Shown: positions 18,807-27,982 of the stretch, in pieces | Layout of the letters: each line of letters starts with the position of its first letter | How positions within the stretch are numbered: the first letter of the stretch is position 1 | Source: Gimesia algae | GTDB taxonomy: Bacteria; Planctomycetota; Planctomycetia; Planctomycetales; Planctomycetaceae | Length of the DNA stretch: 64,000 bases | NCBI RefSeq assembly: GCF_007746795.1 | Contig: NZ_CP036343.1 | Location: 1,430,531-1,494,530 of the forward strand | Direction: 5' to 3' | Made by a program: the position numbers and the translations under genes | Notes under the pieces: generated by a model | The model's database searches: none | Told to the model about the DNA's origin: nothing | What the model saw: only the letters and a program-made list of their open reading frames with translations

Positions 18807-20717
18807 TCAGTTCAACTCCTGTTTACGACGCAGGCGGCTGAACAGATTCTTATATCTCCCCAGCGCCGGCCCTTTCAAATGGGCTGTTGCAGACGGCCGG
18901 GTACGGGTCTCGGTCTGTGAATCGATACGGACTGAGTTCCCCGATGGCAAATCGTACTGTTCACTCGAGAAGACCGGGCTTTCCGGTTCTTCATACTCCG
19001 GCTGAACCACATCATAAATCTCCAGTTCCTCTTCAGAAACTTCGATTGATGTCGTTTCAGAATAGTTGCGAATTTCATTCAAGGCGCCGAACAGGCCTTT
19101 ACGGGTTTCTGCACAGACTTCATAGATTTGAGCTGCCAGCAGGTCTTCAAACGAACCGTCTCCTCCGGCGATCTCTCGAGAGAGTTCTTCCAGTACATCT
19201 GAACTCAGATGTTTCAAATCCGCGTTATCGAAGACCATCGTGGGCACATCCGGGATTTCCGCTGCATCCATATCAAAGATTTCTGCAAATTCGGTTAATG
19301 CAGCAGCAGTGGCATCCGGTACGGATTCGATTTCTTCCTGGCTGACCTGTTGCTGTTTTGACACAGACTGAAACTGGGGCGGTCGCAGTTGCAGGGACTG
19401 ATTGATTCTCCCTCGAGTTTCAGCGGGCAGGGTAGCAGGGTCGATGCCTGCATCAATGGCGGCATAGCGGTCAATAATCTCAGTGAATCCGGTATTCAGT
19501 TCCGGTGATGTGACTGTTTCCTTGATTTCCCGCGGTGAAACAGTCGCTTTGACCTGCTCGGGTGCTTCAGGCGGAATTTCCTGCTGATTTTGTACTTGGA
19601 TTACCGCTTCCGCAGACTGTTCCACTTTAGAATCGCTGCCGACTTCAATTGCTTCGATCCCTTCACCAAAGGAAAATAAATCAGCCGAATCCCAACTGGA
19701 GTCTTCGGAAACGGTTTCGGAATCCTCATCCGAAGTTTCCACCAGTTGATTCAACTGATCTTCCAGAACTGAATCAATCTCATATTCTGTCTCATACTCC
19801 ACCATTGATGAGTCTTCAGAGACCTGTTCTGATCTGGAACCGGTCTGGCCTTTACGTAACTCATCTAAAGGAGAAGAAGCGGGCAGGGGGTCATTCCAGT
19901 GTAACGGCAGTTGTTGCAGATCTGTGAAGGCTTCCCGGGCAATTGGTTCATTGACAAGGGGTGAGTCCTGTAAATATGCCAGCATCAGACAGTGATCACA
20001 GATCTGGTTCAGGCAGCGTGGCAGACCATCACTGACATGCGTAATAAATTTGACGGCATCTTCTGTAAAGCAGGTTCGTTTGTCTGGGGAAACACGCTGA
20101 ATTCGATAGGCGATGTAGGACTCAGATTCCTGACGTGTCATTCGGTCCAGATAAACCTGACAGCCGATCCGCTGATTGAGAGAGGACAAGGCAGGTTGAA
20201 TCAATGTTTCTTCCAGAGAGGTCTGTCCGCAGAGCAATAACTGCAACGCCGGTTTACCATCAATGGCAATGTCAGACAGAACACGTAGCTCTTCTAAAAA
20301 CGACACACTCAGGAGATGTGCTTCATCGATGAGCACCAGCAGAGGCTGTCCGTGGATTAAGTATGAGGAACGGACCTCCGCGGTCAATGCCAGCCTTAGT
20401 TCCTGCTCGCTGACTTTCTCATAACAGTCGGTCAGGTTATACAGCAGGGTCTGCAGCAGTGCTCTGACAGTCGGAAAATTACAGTGCTCAACAAACTGAA
20501 CCTGAAACTGATCTTCCAGCCGTGCAATCAACTGGCGGCAGATTGCCGTCTTTCCCGTGCCGGCATCCCCGGTCAGAATCGTGATTCCATTCAGGCTTGA
20601 AATAGTCACCAGTAATTCTTCAAGAACGTGCTGGTGCTCTGCTGCCTCGAAAAAACAGGCAGGTGAAGGTGAAACGGTGAAGGGTCGATCCGTGAACCCA
20701 AAATTTGTTTCGTACAT
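18807..20717 (-). CDS. ExeA/GspA-like AAA ATPase with a long acidic tail
   Basis: A 636-residue protein. ATG 20717 (MYETNFGFTDRPF) is the usual ExeA-family beginning; the six-residue longer start is less likely. Residues about 1-270 form an AAA+/MSHA-biogenesis-type ATPase: Walker A GDAGTGKTA, Walker B LLVLIDEAH, and a C-terminal helical block ending with NQICDHCLMLAYL. In other bacteria this family helps assemble type II secretion or pilus parts across peptidoglycan. After residue 270 comes some 360 residues of acidic, Glu/Ser/Pro-rich, probably disordered sequence with no membrane segment. The LysM gene follows on the same strand, which suits a shared role at the cell wall. No other secretion gene is near. 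Confidence 0.78.
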   Translation of the reverse strand: MYETNFGFTDRPFTVSPSPACFFEAAEHQHVLEELLVTISSLNGITILTGDAGTGKTAICRQLIARLEDQFQVQFVEHCNFPTVRALLQTLLYNLTDCYEKVSEQELRLALTAEVRSSYLIHGQPLLVLIDEAHLLSVSFLEELRVLSDIAIDGKPALQLLLCGQTSLEETLIQPALSSLNQRIGCQVYLDRMTRQESESYIAYRIQRVSPDKRTCFTEDAVKFITHVSDGLPRCLNQICDHCLMLAYLQDSPLVNEPIAREAFTDLQQLPLHWNDPLPASSPLDELRKGQTGSRSEQVSEDSSMVEYETEYEIDSVLEDQLNQLVETSDEDSETVSEDSSWDSADLFSFGEGIEAIEVGSDSKVEQSAEAVIQVQNQQEIPPEAPEQVKATVSPREIKETVTSPELNTGFTEIIDRYAAIDAGIDPATLPAETRGRINQSLQLRPPQFQSVSKQQQVSQEEIESVPDATAAALTEFAEIFDMDAAEIPDVPTMVFDNADLKHLSSDVLEELSREIAGGDGSFEDLLAAQIYEVCAETRKGLFGALNEIRNYSETTSIEVSEEELEIYDVVQPEYEEPESPVFSSEQYDLPSGNSVRIDSQTETRTRPSATAHLKGPALGRYKNLFSRLRRKQELN

Positions 20718-21342
20718 TTCCAATAACCTTTTCACGTATTTATTGCATCAGTTCCCGAGGGAGACTGGAGTTTTGATTCTGAACGGAGGAACAGAACGTG
20801 CAGCGCATCTCTCATCATGATTGATCCTGTTCTGTATGAACAATTCATCGAACAGGTTATGGTCTCTTCTTGAGTATTACCAATACAATCGACAGTATCT
20901 GATCAGGGTCCCTCAGGCGCATTACCCAAACCATAGATCTTGACATCCACCAGCCTCTTAGAAACGAGACATTACTGTTTAAATAGAATGGGTAACCTGA
21001 CCGCAAAACGAAAAGAACTGGATGATATCGATTCCCGAAACCAATTGATTCCAGACAATACCGGAGGGATCCTGAAGAATTTCCATATCACACAACTCTT
21101 TTATTTCTCTTTATTTACGAAAATCCCTCAGTTTAGAAGCAACTCTCTCCTTTCTCTTACCGGATTGCTGGAGTAGACTTTATATCTCAGCGGAAGCAGA
21201 CCGGTTCTAGCTGCTCGTTACCGTCTCGGTTTTATTGAACTTTTCATTGACTTCAGTGTAGCGAAATACAAATTTACCTGTCATTATTTTCAAGCTCTGA
21301 AATGTTTTCCTTAGGTCTCAGGAGGCGCACGTAGAAATTCTG
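20718..21342. promoter_or_regulatory. Divergent region between the ExeA-like gene and the phoH cluster
   Basis: A 625-bp space with no convincing gene. Toward phoH a weak promoter can be drawn: TTGACT at 21247-21252 and TACAAA at 21268-21273, spacing 15. A perfect AGGAGG lies at 21320-21325. On the other strand nothing clear is seen for the ATPase gene. Short open frames here lack a start context or similarity to anything I know. Confidence 0.35.
21320..21325 (+). promoter_or_regulatory. Perfect AGGAGG site unusually far from the phoH ATG
   Basis: AGGAGG ends 17 bases before the ATG at 21343, whereas 5-10 bases is usual. An in-frame ATT at 21337 would have the right distance. Either the site acts at long range, or the purine run belongs to another control element. 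Confidence 0.4.
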
Positions 21343-22308
21343 ATGTCAGAAGCCACTCTTTCCTTTTCTGATCCTGATCAGATTCCCATATTACTGGGGA
21401 CGCACGACTGTCATATACGACTCATTCAGGATGCACTGGGCATCGACGTCGTTCATCGAGGCGATGAACTTCGAATCATCGGGGATGATGCCCAGATCCA
21501 GAAGTCACTCCGTATTTTCTCTGAACTGAGGGCGATCGTTGAAAACACGAAACAACTGAAAAGTGAGCAGGTACAAACCGCGCTCTCCAACGGGAACTCA
21601 ACTGGGAAACAGTCCAAGCAGGCTCCCATCGCCACGCCTTCTTCGATTGATCTCTTTGAGAAAACCAAAAAGGTACATCCCAGAACGCCAGGCCAGTCAG
21701 ACTACATCAAGAACATTGCAGAACACGATCTTGTACTTTGTACAGGCCCTGCCGGCTGTGGTAAAACGTTTCTGGCAGTCGCCATGGCGATCAATGCATT
21801 GCGGACCGAACAGGTTCGCAAGATTGTGCTCGTGCGTCCTGCGGTCGAAGCGGGCGAAAAACTGGGCTTTCTCCCGGGGGACATGCTGGCAAAAGTGAAC
21901 CCGTTTTTACGTCCGCTGCTGGATGCGCTCGGCAGTCTACTCGACTACGATCAGGTCAGTCGATATATGGAAAATGATATCGTCGAGGTTGTCCCTCTGG
22001 CTTTCATGCGCGGGCGAACTCTGGATAATACATTCATTATCATGGATGAAGCACAAAACTCGACGGTCACCCAGATGAAAATGTTCCTGACCCGGATGGG
22101 CATGGGCTCTAAAATCGTGGTCACCGGAGATATTTCACAAATTGACTTACCACCTGACGTTGCCTGCGGCATGACAGACGCCATCGATCGCCTGCGAAAC
22201 ATTAAAGGTGTGGGAGTCACTCAATTAAAAAACGAAGATATCGTGAGACACAGACTGGTCGGTGAAATCGTGAAGGCCTACCAGAACGAAGACACTCTCG
22301 TACAGTAA
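21343..22308 (+). CDS. phoH: PhoH-like ATPase
   Basis: A 321-residue PhoH-family P-loop protein (YbeZ type). An N-terminal KH-like segment (residues about 15-70, IPILLGTHDCHIRLIQDALG) precedes the ATPase: Walker A GPAGCGKTF at about residue 135, VRPAVEAGEKLGFLPGD, Walker B FIIMDEAQN and the GDISQIDLP motif. Family members act in RNA metabolism together with YbeY. This gene heads the conserved set phoH-yqfF-ybeY-corC, all on the plus strand with short gaps, so it is most likely the first gene of that operon. Its perfect ribosome-binding sequence lies unusually far upstream (17 bases). Confidence 0.93.
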   Translation: MSEATLSFSDPDQIPILLGTHDCHIRLIQDALGIDVVHRGDELRIIGDDAQIQKSLRIFSELRAIVENTKQLKSEQVQTALSNGNSTGKQSKQAPIATPSSIDLFEKTKKVHPRTPGQSDYIKNIAEHDLVLCTGPAGCGKTFLAVAMAINALRTEQVRKIVLVRPAVEAGEKLGFLPGDMLAKVNPFLRPLLDALGSLLDYDQVSRYMENDIVEVVPLAFMRGRTLDNTFIIMDEAQNSTVTQMKMFLTRMGMGSKIVVTGDISQIDLPPDVACGMTDAIDRLRNIKGVGVTQLKNEDIVRHRLVGEIVKAYQNEDTLVQ

Positions 22309-22360
22309 ATCTCATCCGCTTCCCTCGTTTTTTTATTCCAGATCATCTCAGGTTACTTTC

Positions 22361-24691
22361 ATGGCTTTTTTTGGCTCAAAGAAATCCCGAACTGCACTTG
22401 CTGCCAGTTTGCGCGATTCCTCCAAATTGAGTTCAAGATTGCGCGAATTGTTGAGTAACCGGGGGACACTCTCTCGCTTGAGTGTCTGCCTGTTGACAAT
22501 TCTGATTCTGATGGTGGCAGTAGAAAGCTGGAAAGCCCCGTTCCCCTATCGACTGGGCATGTTTTTCGAACATGGGATCGTGGCGAATTCCACGTTCAAA
22601 GTCGCCAATCCCATCGAGACAGACCGGCAACGGACCCAGAAAGAATCGGAAGTCCCCTATTACTTCAAACATAACCCGAACCTGATCGACAAGCTGCCAG
22701 AATTGCTGAAGGATGATCTGATCGCGATTGCCAATGCCAAATCCCTGGATGAACTGAATACTGACATCCGGGCTGAACTGGGGCTCACTCCGTCCCGCCG
22801 ACTGGAACAGTTTAGAGACCAGTTTCCGGAAGAACCAGAGCAGACCTTTGCTGAACTGAAATCGCTGGTCAGCAGTCCTGATTCCAAAGATACTCAAAAA
22901 ATCAAAGACCTGATCGACGACTTCAAAAAGCTGATCGCGCCACTGTCGGACTTTGGGATTGTGAATGAGAATGATCTGGCCCAAAACCAGATCAGGATCT
23001 ACGATGATAAGATTACCATCATCAATGATGTCACTAACGAGGAGAAAAAAGTCACCCCCTTTGACATTCGTCTGCCTGATCAACTGTCAGCAAACGGGGT
23101 CATCGGCCTGCCATTGGAAACCAATGTCTACAAGCGCCTGGTCCCCCTGAAGGAAGTACTTTCCCACTGGATTCATTTCCAGGCCCCCACCACTCTGGTT
23201 TACGATCCCCAGAGGACGCTCGAGGAACGCAATCAGGCCAGAAATCAGGTGGAAGAAATCTTTGACACCTTTCAGCGTGGCACTATTCTGGTGGAGCCAG
23301 GTCAGCTAATCGACGACAACCAACTGGCTTTGCTGCGAGCGGAATACGAAGCCAAGGAAAAAAAAGTCCCGAGTTATGAACGGGGCATTCGCATTACGAT
23401 CATCTTTCTCATGCTGGTCGTCCTGGCGGTCCTGAATGGATATCATCTGCTGCGAAACAAAAAAGCGGTTGCCAGAACAGTCAGTCGGTTAAGTATCTAT
23501 TTAAGCGTGATCATTCTGACCATTTTCCTGGCCCGCCTGCTTTCCTATGACCCCTGGCGTGCCGAAGTGCTGCCGCTGGTTGCGACAGTCATGGTGTTTG
23601 CAATTGTCTACGACCAGATGATGGCCATTCTGACTGCTTTATCCCTGTCTCTCGTGATTTGTCTGTCAACAGGAGGGTCACTGGGACATTTCGTCGTGCT
23701 GATGAGTGTCTCTGCCGTTGCTGTGACATCCCTGGGGAACGTCTCATCCCGTTCCACCCTGATCAAGCTGGGCTTCGGCATGGGACTGACTTACTTCCTG
23801 GTCTACTGGGGGATCAACCTGATCAATAATCAGGAGCTCTCGAACGATTTCTTTGATCAGCAGATCGTCTGGGAAAGTCTACAAGGAGCAGGGTGGTGCC
23901 TGGCTGCCGGATATCTGGTCGCGGGCAGCCTGCCTTTCATTGAATCCCTGTTTGGCGTCGTCACCGATATCAGCCTTTTGGAAATGAGTAATGTCTCCCA
24001 TCCGCTGCTGCAGGAACTGGTGCGTCGCGCCCCCGGTACTTATAACCATTCCATTTCCGTCGCTACGATCGGAGAGGCTGCTGCAGACAAAATTGGCGCC
24101 AATGGACTGCTGGTTCGCGTTGCCGCCTATTATCATGATATCGGAAAAATGTTGAAGCCTCAGTACTTCATTGAAAATATGGTTCAGGGCAGTGAAAGTC
24201 TGCACGACAACCTCGCCCCGGCAATGAGCACATTAATTATCATCGGTCATGTGAAAGATGGCGTCGACCTGGCCCGTCAGCACAACCTGCCTCAACCGAT
24301 TATCGATTTTATTGAACAGCATCATGGAACTACTCTGGTAGAATACTTCTTCCGCGAAGCAGAAAAGCAGGCGGATCTCAGCCCGGACCACAAAACCGAC
24401 GCTGAAGAATCGTCGTTCCGCTACCCAGGCCCGAGACCTCAGACCAGGGAAGCGGGGGTCATGATGCTCTCCGACGCCGTCGAAAGTGCCAGCCGCACCC
24501 TGAGTGATCCAACGCCGAAACGCATCAAGTCGCTGGTACATTCACTCGTCATGAAACGACTGCTCGATGGGCAGTTTAATGAATGTTCACTCACTTTAAG
24601 TGAAATTAATGTTGTGGAAGAATCACTGGTAAAATCCCTGATCGGTATTTACCACGGACGAATTAAATATCCGGAAGAGCGCTCCGCTTAA
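22361..24691 (+). CDS. 7TM-HD phosphohydrolase (YqfF/PgpH family)
   Basis: A 776-residue membrane enzyme. One N-terminal membrane helix (residues about 40-56) is followed by an extracytoplasmic 7TMR-HDED-type domain, then a bundle of about seven hydrophobic helices between residues about 340 and 560. The cytoplasmic HD domain follows, with YNHSISVATIGEAAA and the core H592-D-I-G-K. The C-terminal LSDAVESASRTL is also typical. PgpH of Listeria, of this family, degrades cyclic-di-AMP, and the same activity is a fair guess here. The gene sits 52 bases after phoH and 18 bases before ybeY, the order seen in many bacteria. Confidence 0.92.
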   Translation: MAFFGSKKSRTALAASLRDSSKLSSRLRELLSNRGTLSRLSVCLLTILILMVAVESWKAPFPYRLGMFFEHGIVANSTFKVANPIETDRQRTQKESEVPYYFKHNPNLIDKLPELLKDDLIAIANAKSLDELNTDIRAELGLTPSRRLEQFRDQFPEEPEQTFAELKSLVSSPDSKDTQKIKDLIDDFKKLIAPLSDFGIVNENDLAQNQIRIYDDKITIINDVTNEEKKVTPFDIRLPDQLSANGVIGLPLETNVYKRLVPLKEVLSHWIHFQAPTTLVYDPQRTLEERNQARNQVEEIFDTFQRGTILVEPGQLIDDNQLALLRAEYEAKEKKVPSYERGIRITIIFLMLVVLAVLNGYHLLRNKKAVARTVSRLSIYLSVIILTIFLARLLSYDPWRAEVLPLVATVMVFAIVYDQMMAILTALSLSLVICLSTGGSLGHFVVLMSVSAVAVTSLGNVSSRSTLIKLGFGMGLTYFLVYWGINLINNQELSNDFFDQQIVWESLQGAGWCLAAGYLVAGSLPFIESLFGVVTDISLLEMSNVSHPLLQELVRRAPGTYNHSISVATIGEAAADKIGANGLLVRVAAYYHDIGKMLKPQYFIENMVQGSESLHDNLAPAMSTLIIIGHVKDGVDLARQHNLPQPIIDFIEQHHGTTLVEYFFREAEKQADLSPDHKTDAEESSFRYPGPRPQTREAGVMMLSDAVESASRTLSDPTPKRIKSLVHSLVMKRLLDGQFNECSLTLSEINVVEESLVKSLIGIYHGRIKYPEERSA

Positions 24692-24709
24692 TCCCCGATA
24701 GAAAATGGA

Positions 24710-25207
24710 ATGAATACAATAGACCAGTTCCAGATCGAGATCCAGAACTCACAAACACAACTCGCCATCGACGAACAACAGCTGAAAACAGCAATCAGTT
24801 TTCTGCTGCAGTCCGAACAGGTAAACCAGGCCGAAATCAGTCTGGCCATCGTTGACAATCCGACCATCCGCCAGCTGAATCAACAATATCTGCAGCATGA
24901 TTACGACACGGATGTTTTGAGTTTTCTGCTGGATTGCGACACCGTAATGGATTCTACCCAACTGGAATACCGTGGAGCTGGTAAGCAGATTGAAGGGGAA
25001 ATTATCGTATCCGCGGAAATGGCACTGGCGATGTCTGCAGAATACCAATGGCCCGCAGAACAGGAACTCCTGCTGTATGTGATCCATGGATTGCTGCATT
25101 TATGTGGTTATGACGACCTCACGGAAGAAGAACTGCGCATCATGCGTCAACGTGAGCAACAGATCTTCGACCACTGGCAGACCTCAATTCCCAGACGCGA
25201 AGAGTGA
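24710..25207 (+). CDS. ybeY: Endoribonuclease YbeY (variant metal motif)
   Basis: A 165-residue YbeY/UPF0054 protein that in other bacteria takes part in 16S rRNA 3'-end maturation and ribosome quality control. The family blocks are present: LNQQYLQHDYDTDVLSF and EIIVSAEMA. The zinc motif, normally HGxLHLxGYDH, here reads H126-G-L-L-H130-L-C-G-Y-D-D136, so the third histidine is replaced by aspartate. Asp can bind zinc, so activity need not be lost. Overall length and context (between the 7TM-HD gene and the corC-like gene, after phoH) are those of a functional ybeY. Confidence 0.92.
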   Translation: MNTIDQFQIEIQNSQTQLAIDEQQLKTAISFLLQSEQVNQAEISLAIVDNPTIRQLNQQYLQHDYDTDVLSFLLDCDTVMDSTQLEYRGAGKQIEGEIIVSAEMALAMSAEYQWPAEQELLLYVIHGLLHLCGYDDLTEEELRIMRQREQQIFDHWQTSIPRREE

Positions 25208-25320
25208 AAACAGATGATTGAGAATGACACCTGGAATAATTACCAGTATAACTATAATGCGATTCTGTCAGTGAAACAGAACCGGTTTCGAAACATTTTA
25301 TCTGAACGTTTACAAGACTT

Positions 25321-26631
25321 ATGATTCCGCTGACTCTTTCTGTTCTATTACTCCTGACTCTGTCAGCAGCCCTGTTGGGATTTTCTTTGCGCGATTTCTC
25401 ACGAAGCCGCCTCGAAACGCTGTGTAATGAAGCTGAGGTTCCTGATCGATTCAGCGAAATTTTACGCTCTCACCCCACCGTGCTACTGGCTGCTGACATT
25501 TTCTGGCTGACGGGTGTGATTCTGATCTCGATCATTTTCACTCATAAATACCTCGAAGTCCCGCGAGACTTCAGTACTCCCGCAATCACCATCCAGTTTA
25601 CAGCGCAAATCCTGCTGATCCTGCTCACTGGGATCCTGCTGTTGATGGCAATTCCCTGGACGATCTCCCGGATCGCCGGCGAACGCTTCCTGCAGACATT
25701 CTGGCCCGTGATCAAGCTCCTGCCCGTCTTCCTGAACCCGGTGACCTGGCTCTGCTGGAAAATCGATGAATTCTCTCATCGACTGGCTGGCAAAGAAGAA
25801 AATAAAAACGGCCGGGAAGCCAATATCAGCGAAGAGATACTCTCAGTTGTAGAAGAAGGCGCCCGCGGAGGGATCCTCGAATCGGAAGCTGGAAAAATGA
25901 TCCAGCGCGTGATGGAACTCCAGGACGAAGATGTCGGCGCCATCATGACCCAGCGGATGGATATGGAATACATCTCCGTGAATGCGACTCTGGACGAAGC
26001 CCTGCTGAAGTTCATTGATGTCGGACATTCCCGTATCCCTGTCATTGGTGAATCGACAGATGATATCGTGGGAATTCTCTATGCACGCGAATTGCTCAAA
26101 CATTTCTCAAAAGAGAATCAGAATTCTGAATCTCCCGAAGCATTAACCATCCAGAAACTGATGTTTTCTCCCTTTTATATTCCTGAAACGACGGGGATCG
26201 ACTCTCTGCTGGAGACCATGCAGAAAGAACATGTTCACATGGCAATTGTGATTGATGAATATGGGGGGGTCGCCGGACTGGTTACGATGGAAGACGTTCT
26301 GGAAGAAATTGTCGGCGACATTGTTGATGAATTCGATGAAGAAGAAGAGCAGATGATTTTTGAAACCGGGGAGAATATTCTCGAAGTTGATGCCCGGGTC
26401 CACATTGATGACTTGAATGAGCAATACCATTACGATCTACCGGAAGGTAAAGACTTTGATACTATCGGCGGATTTGTAATTACCCAGATCGGAAAAGTAC
26501 CTCAACCTGGAGAAACACTGATCTGGCAGCAGTTAAGAATTGAAGTTCTTGAGTCCGATGAACGCAGAATCAACAAGCTTCGCATTGAACTGGATTCTTC
26601 ACTGGTCGAAGAATACGACACCGACAACTGA
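25321..26631 (+). CDS. CNNM/CorC-family membrane protein (DUF21-CBS-CorC_HlyC)
   Basis: A 436-residue integral membrane protein. The N-terminal third has hydrophobic helices (residues about 1-20, 55-77, 90-118) in the place of the DUF21/CNNM transport domain, although that domain looks short and diverged. Two CBS repeats follow (residues about 195-315), with VMTQ-like IMTQRMDMEYI and the second ending VTMEDVLEEIVGDIVDE. The C-terminal CorC_HlyC domain has FDTIGGFVITQIGKVPQPGE. The family is linked to Mg2+/Co2+ efflux and was formerly annotated as hemolysin. It lies 113 bases after ybeY, its usual neighbour, and may have its own promoter (TATAAT at 25253-25258, without a good -35). Confidence 0.85.
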   Translation: MIPLTLSVLLLLTLSAALLGFSLRDFSRSRLETLCNEAEVPDRFSEILRSHPTVLLAADIFWLTGVILISIIFTHKYLEVPRDFSTPAITIQFTAQILLILLTGILLLMAIPWTISRIAGERFLQTFWPVIKLLPVFLNPVTWLCWKIDEFSHRLAGKEENKNGREANISEEILSVVEEGARGGILESEAGKMIQRVMELQDEDVGAIMTQRMDMEYISVNATLDEALLKFIDVGHSRIPVIGESTDDIVGILYARELLKHFSKENQNSESPEALTIQKLMFSPFYIPETTGIDSLLETMQKEHVHMAIVIDEYGGVAGLVTMEDVLEEIVGDIVDEFDEEEEQMIFETGENILEVDARVHIDDLNEQYHYDLPEGKDFDTIGGFVITQIGKVPQPGETLIWQQLRIEVLESDERRINKLRIELDSSLVEEYDTDN

Positions 26632-26649
26632 CAGAAATCCCTATACTGC

Positions 26650-27747
26650 TTACCAGCGTTCCACTGGTCCGCCGGGGACGGGAATATGCATATCCGGCAG
26701 CACACCGCTGCGGGAACCGACGGCAGGTCCCTCAGCGGCGATTTTTCGCACCGCTTGATCAAACTCATCCAGATTCGATGCCAGTTGAAATTCATGTCGC
26801 AAGGCGGGTTTCACGCGCATCGACTTCAAATACCAGTGCCCCATTTTCCGGAACATGGAAATCGCCCGTTTTTCGGTCGTCATCTCCAGCAGATAGCGAA
26901 ACTGACGCAACAACAGTTCCAGGCGATCATCGAAATTCCCAGGAGGATCATAGCCCCCGGTCTGCTCCCACTGTACCAGTTGCCGAAAGATCCACGGATT
27001 TGCCAGCGCGCCACGGCCGATCGAAACCCCCGCGCAACCGGTCGACTTCAGCATGAAATCGGCCTCTGCGATATTCGTGACGTCGCCGTTACCGATCACC
27101 GGAATCGACTCTACGGCTTCCACCACACGCCGAATGCCATCATGATTCACAACACCCCGAAATCCCTGTTCCCGGGTCCGGCCGTGAATGGCGACTGCGA
27201 CCACACCCACTTTTTCAAATTCCCGCGCGAAGAAGGGAGCAGACAGTTCACTGTCATCCCAGCCCAGCCGCATCTTCACGGAGACAGGAATCTTGACCGC
27301 TTCGACCACAGATTGCACCAGCGAAACGGTATCGCTCGGACGGCACATCATGCTGGCCCCGGCCCCCCCTTTGACAATCCGATTCACCGGGCAGCCCATG
27401 TTGATATCAATCGAATGCACGCCACGCGACTCCAGTAACTGCGCCGCTTCTTTCATCTGCTGGGGTTCGCTTCCGAATATCTGGACAGCAAACGGGGAAT
27501 CTTCTGGACAGGTCTGGGTGAGCTGAAGTGTTTTTTCGCTTCCTTCCAGCAGCCCCCGCGCATTCACCAGATCGGTCGTCGCCAGACCGACGCCTCCCAG
27601 TTCACGTACAATTCGTCGAAACGGTAAATTCGTATACCCAGCCAGAGGAGACAACAGGTAGCGTGATTCCAGCTGCAGCGCGCCGTAACAAACGGGAAGA
27701 CGGGGATCAGGTTTCGGCGGACATACTGGTTTCATCGGTTCATTCAT
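26650..27747 (-). CDS. dusB: tRNA-dihydrouridine synthase (DusB type)
   Basis: A 365-residue FMN enzyme that reduces uridines in tRNA to dihydrouridine. ATG 27747 (MNEPMKPVCPP) is chosen; the longer frame adds a Cys-rich leader that is not conserved in the family. SPLAGYTNLPFR marks the FMN site, DINMGCPVNRI carries the catalytic cysteine, and HGRTREQGF and IPVIGNGDV complete the barrel motifs. The C-terminal helical tRNA-binding domain (FRYLLEMTTEKRAISMFRKM) is present. The start lies on the minus strand, convergent with corC with 18 bases between stops. Confidence 0.92.
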   Translation of the reverse strand: MNEPMKPVCPPKPDPRLPVCYGALQLESRYLLSPLAGYTNLPFRRIVRELGGVGLATTDLVNARGLLEGSEKTLQLTQTCPEDSPFAVQIFGSEPQQMKEAAQLLESRGVHSIDINMGCPVNRIVKGGAGASMMCRPSDTVSLVQSVVEAVKIPVSVKMRLGWDDSELSAPFFAREFEKVGVVAVAIHGRTREQGFRGVVNHDGIRRVVEAVESIPVIGNGDVTNIAEADFMLKSTGCAGVSIGRGALANPWIFRQLVQWEQTGGYDPPGNFDDRLELLLRQFRYLLEMTTEKRAISMFRKMGHWYLKSMRVKPALRHEFQLASNLDEFDQAVRKIAAEGPAVGSRSGVLPDMHIPVPGGPVERW

Positions 27748-27982
27748 CAAACTACAAAAGGGGCTGCAAATCAATAACTCAACGCATTTTATCAGTCGAA
27801 CCAGGCCCTGCAAATGCCCCCCTTTGAGAATCTTCAGGTTCGAACTACCTGAAAACAGTGAGTTTGCAGCATAAGTAAAAATAGGGGGTCTACTTAGATA
27901 TTTCTTATTGAAGTTACTCTACCGGTTATGCCGATAACGTTGATATCGATCCTTTCTATCTTCATCCCATGGGAACTTTCTG

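Noticed and set aside
20940-21176. 78-codon plus-strand frame in the region before phoH
   Set aside because: No start context and no motif; it lies in a region expected to hold regulatory DNA.
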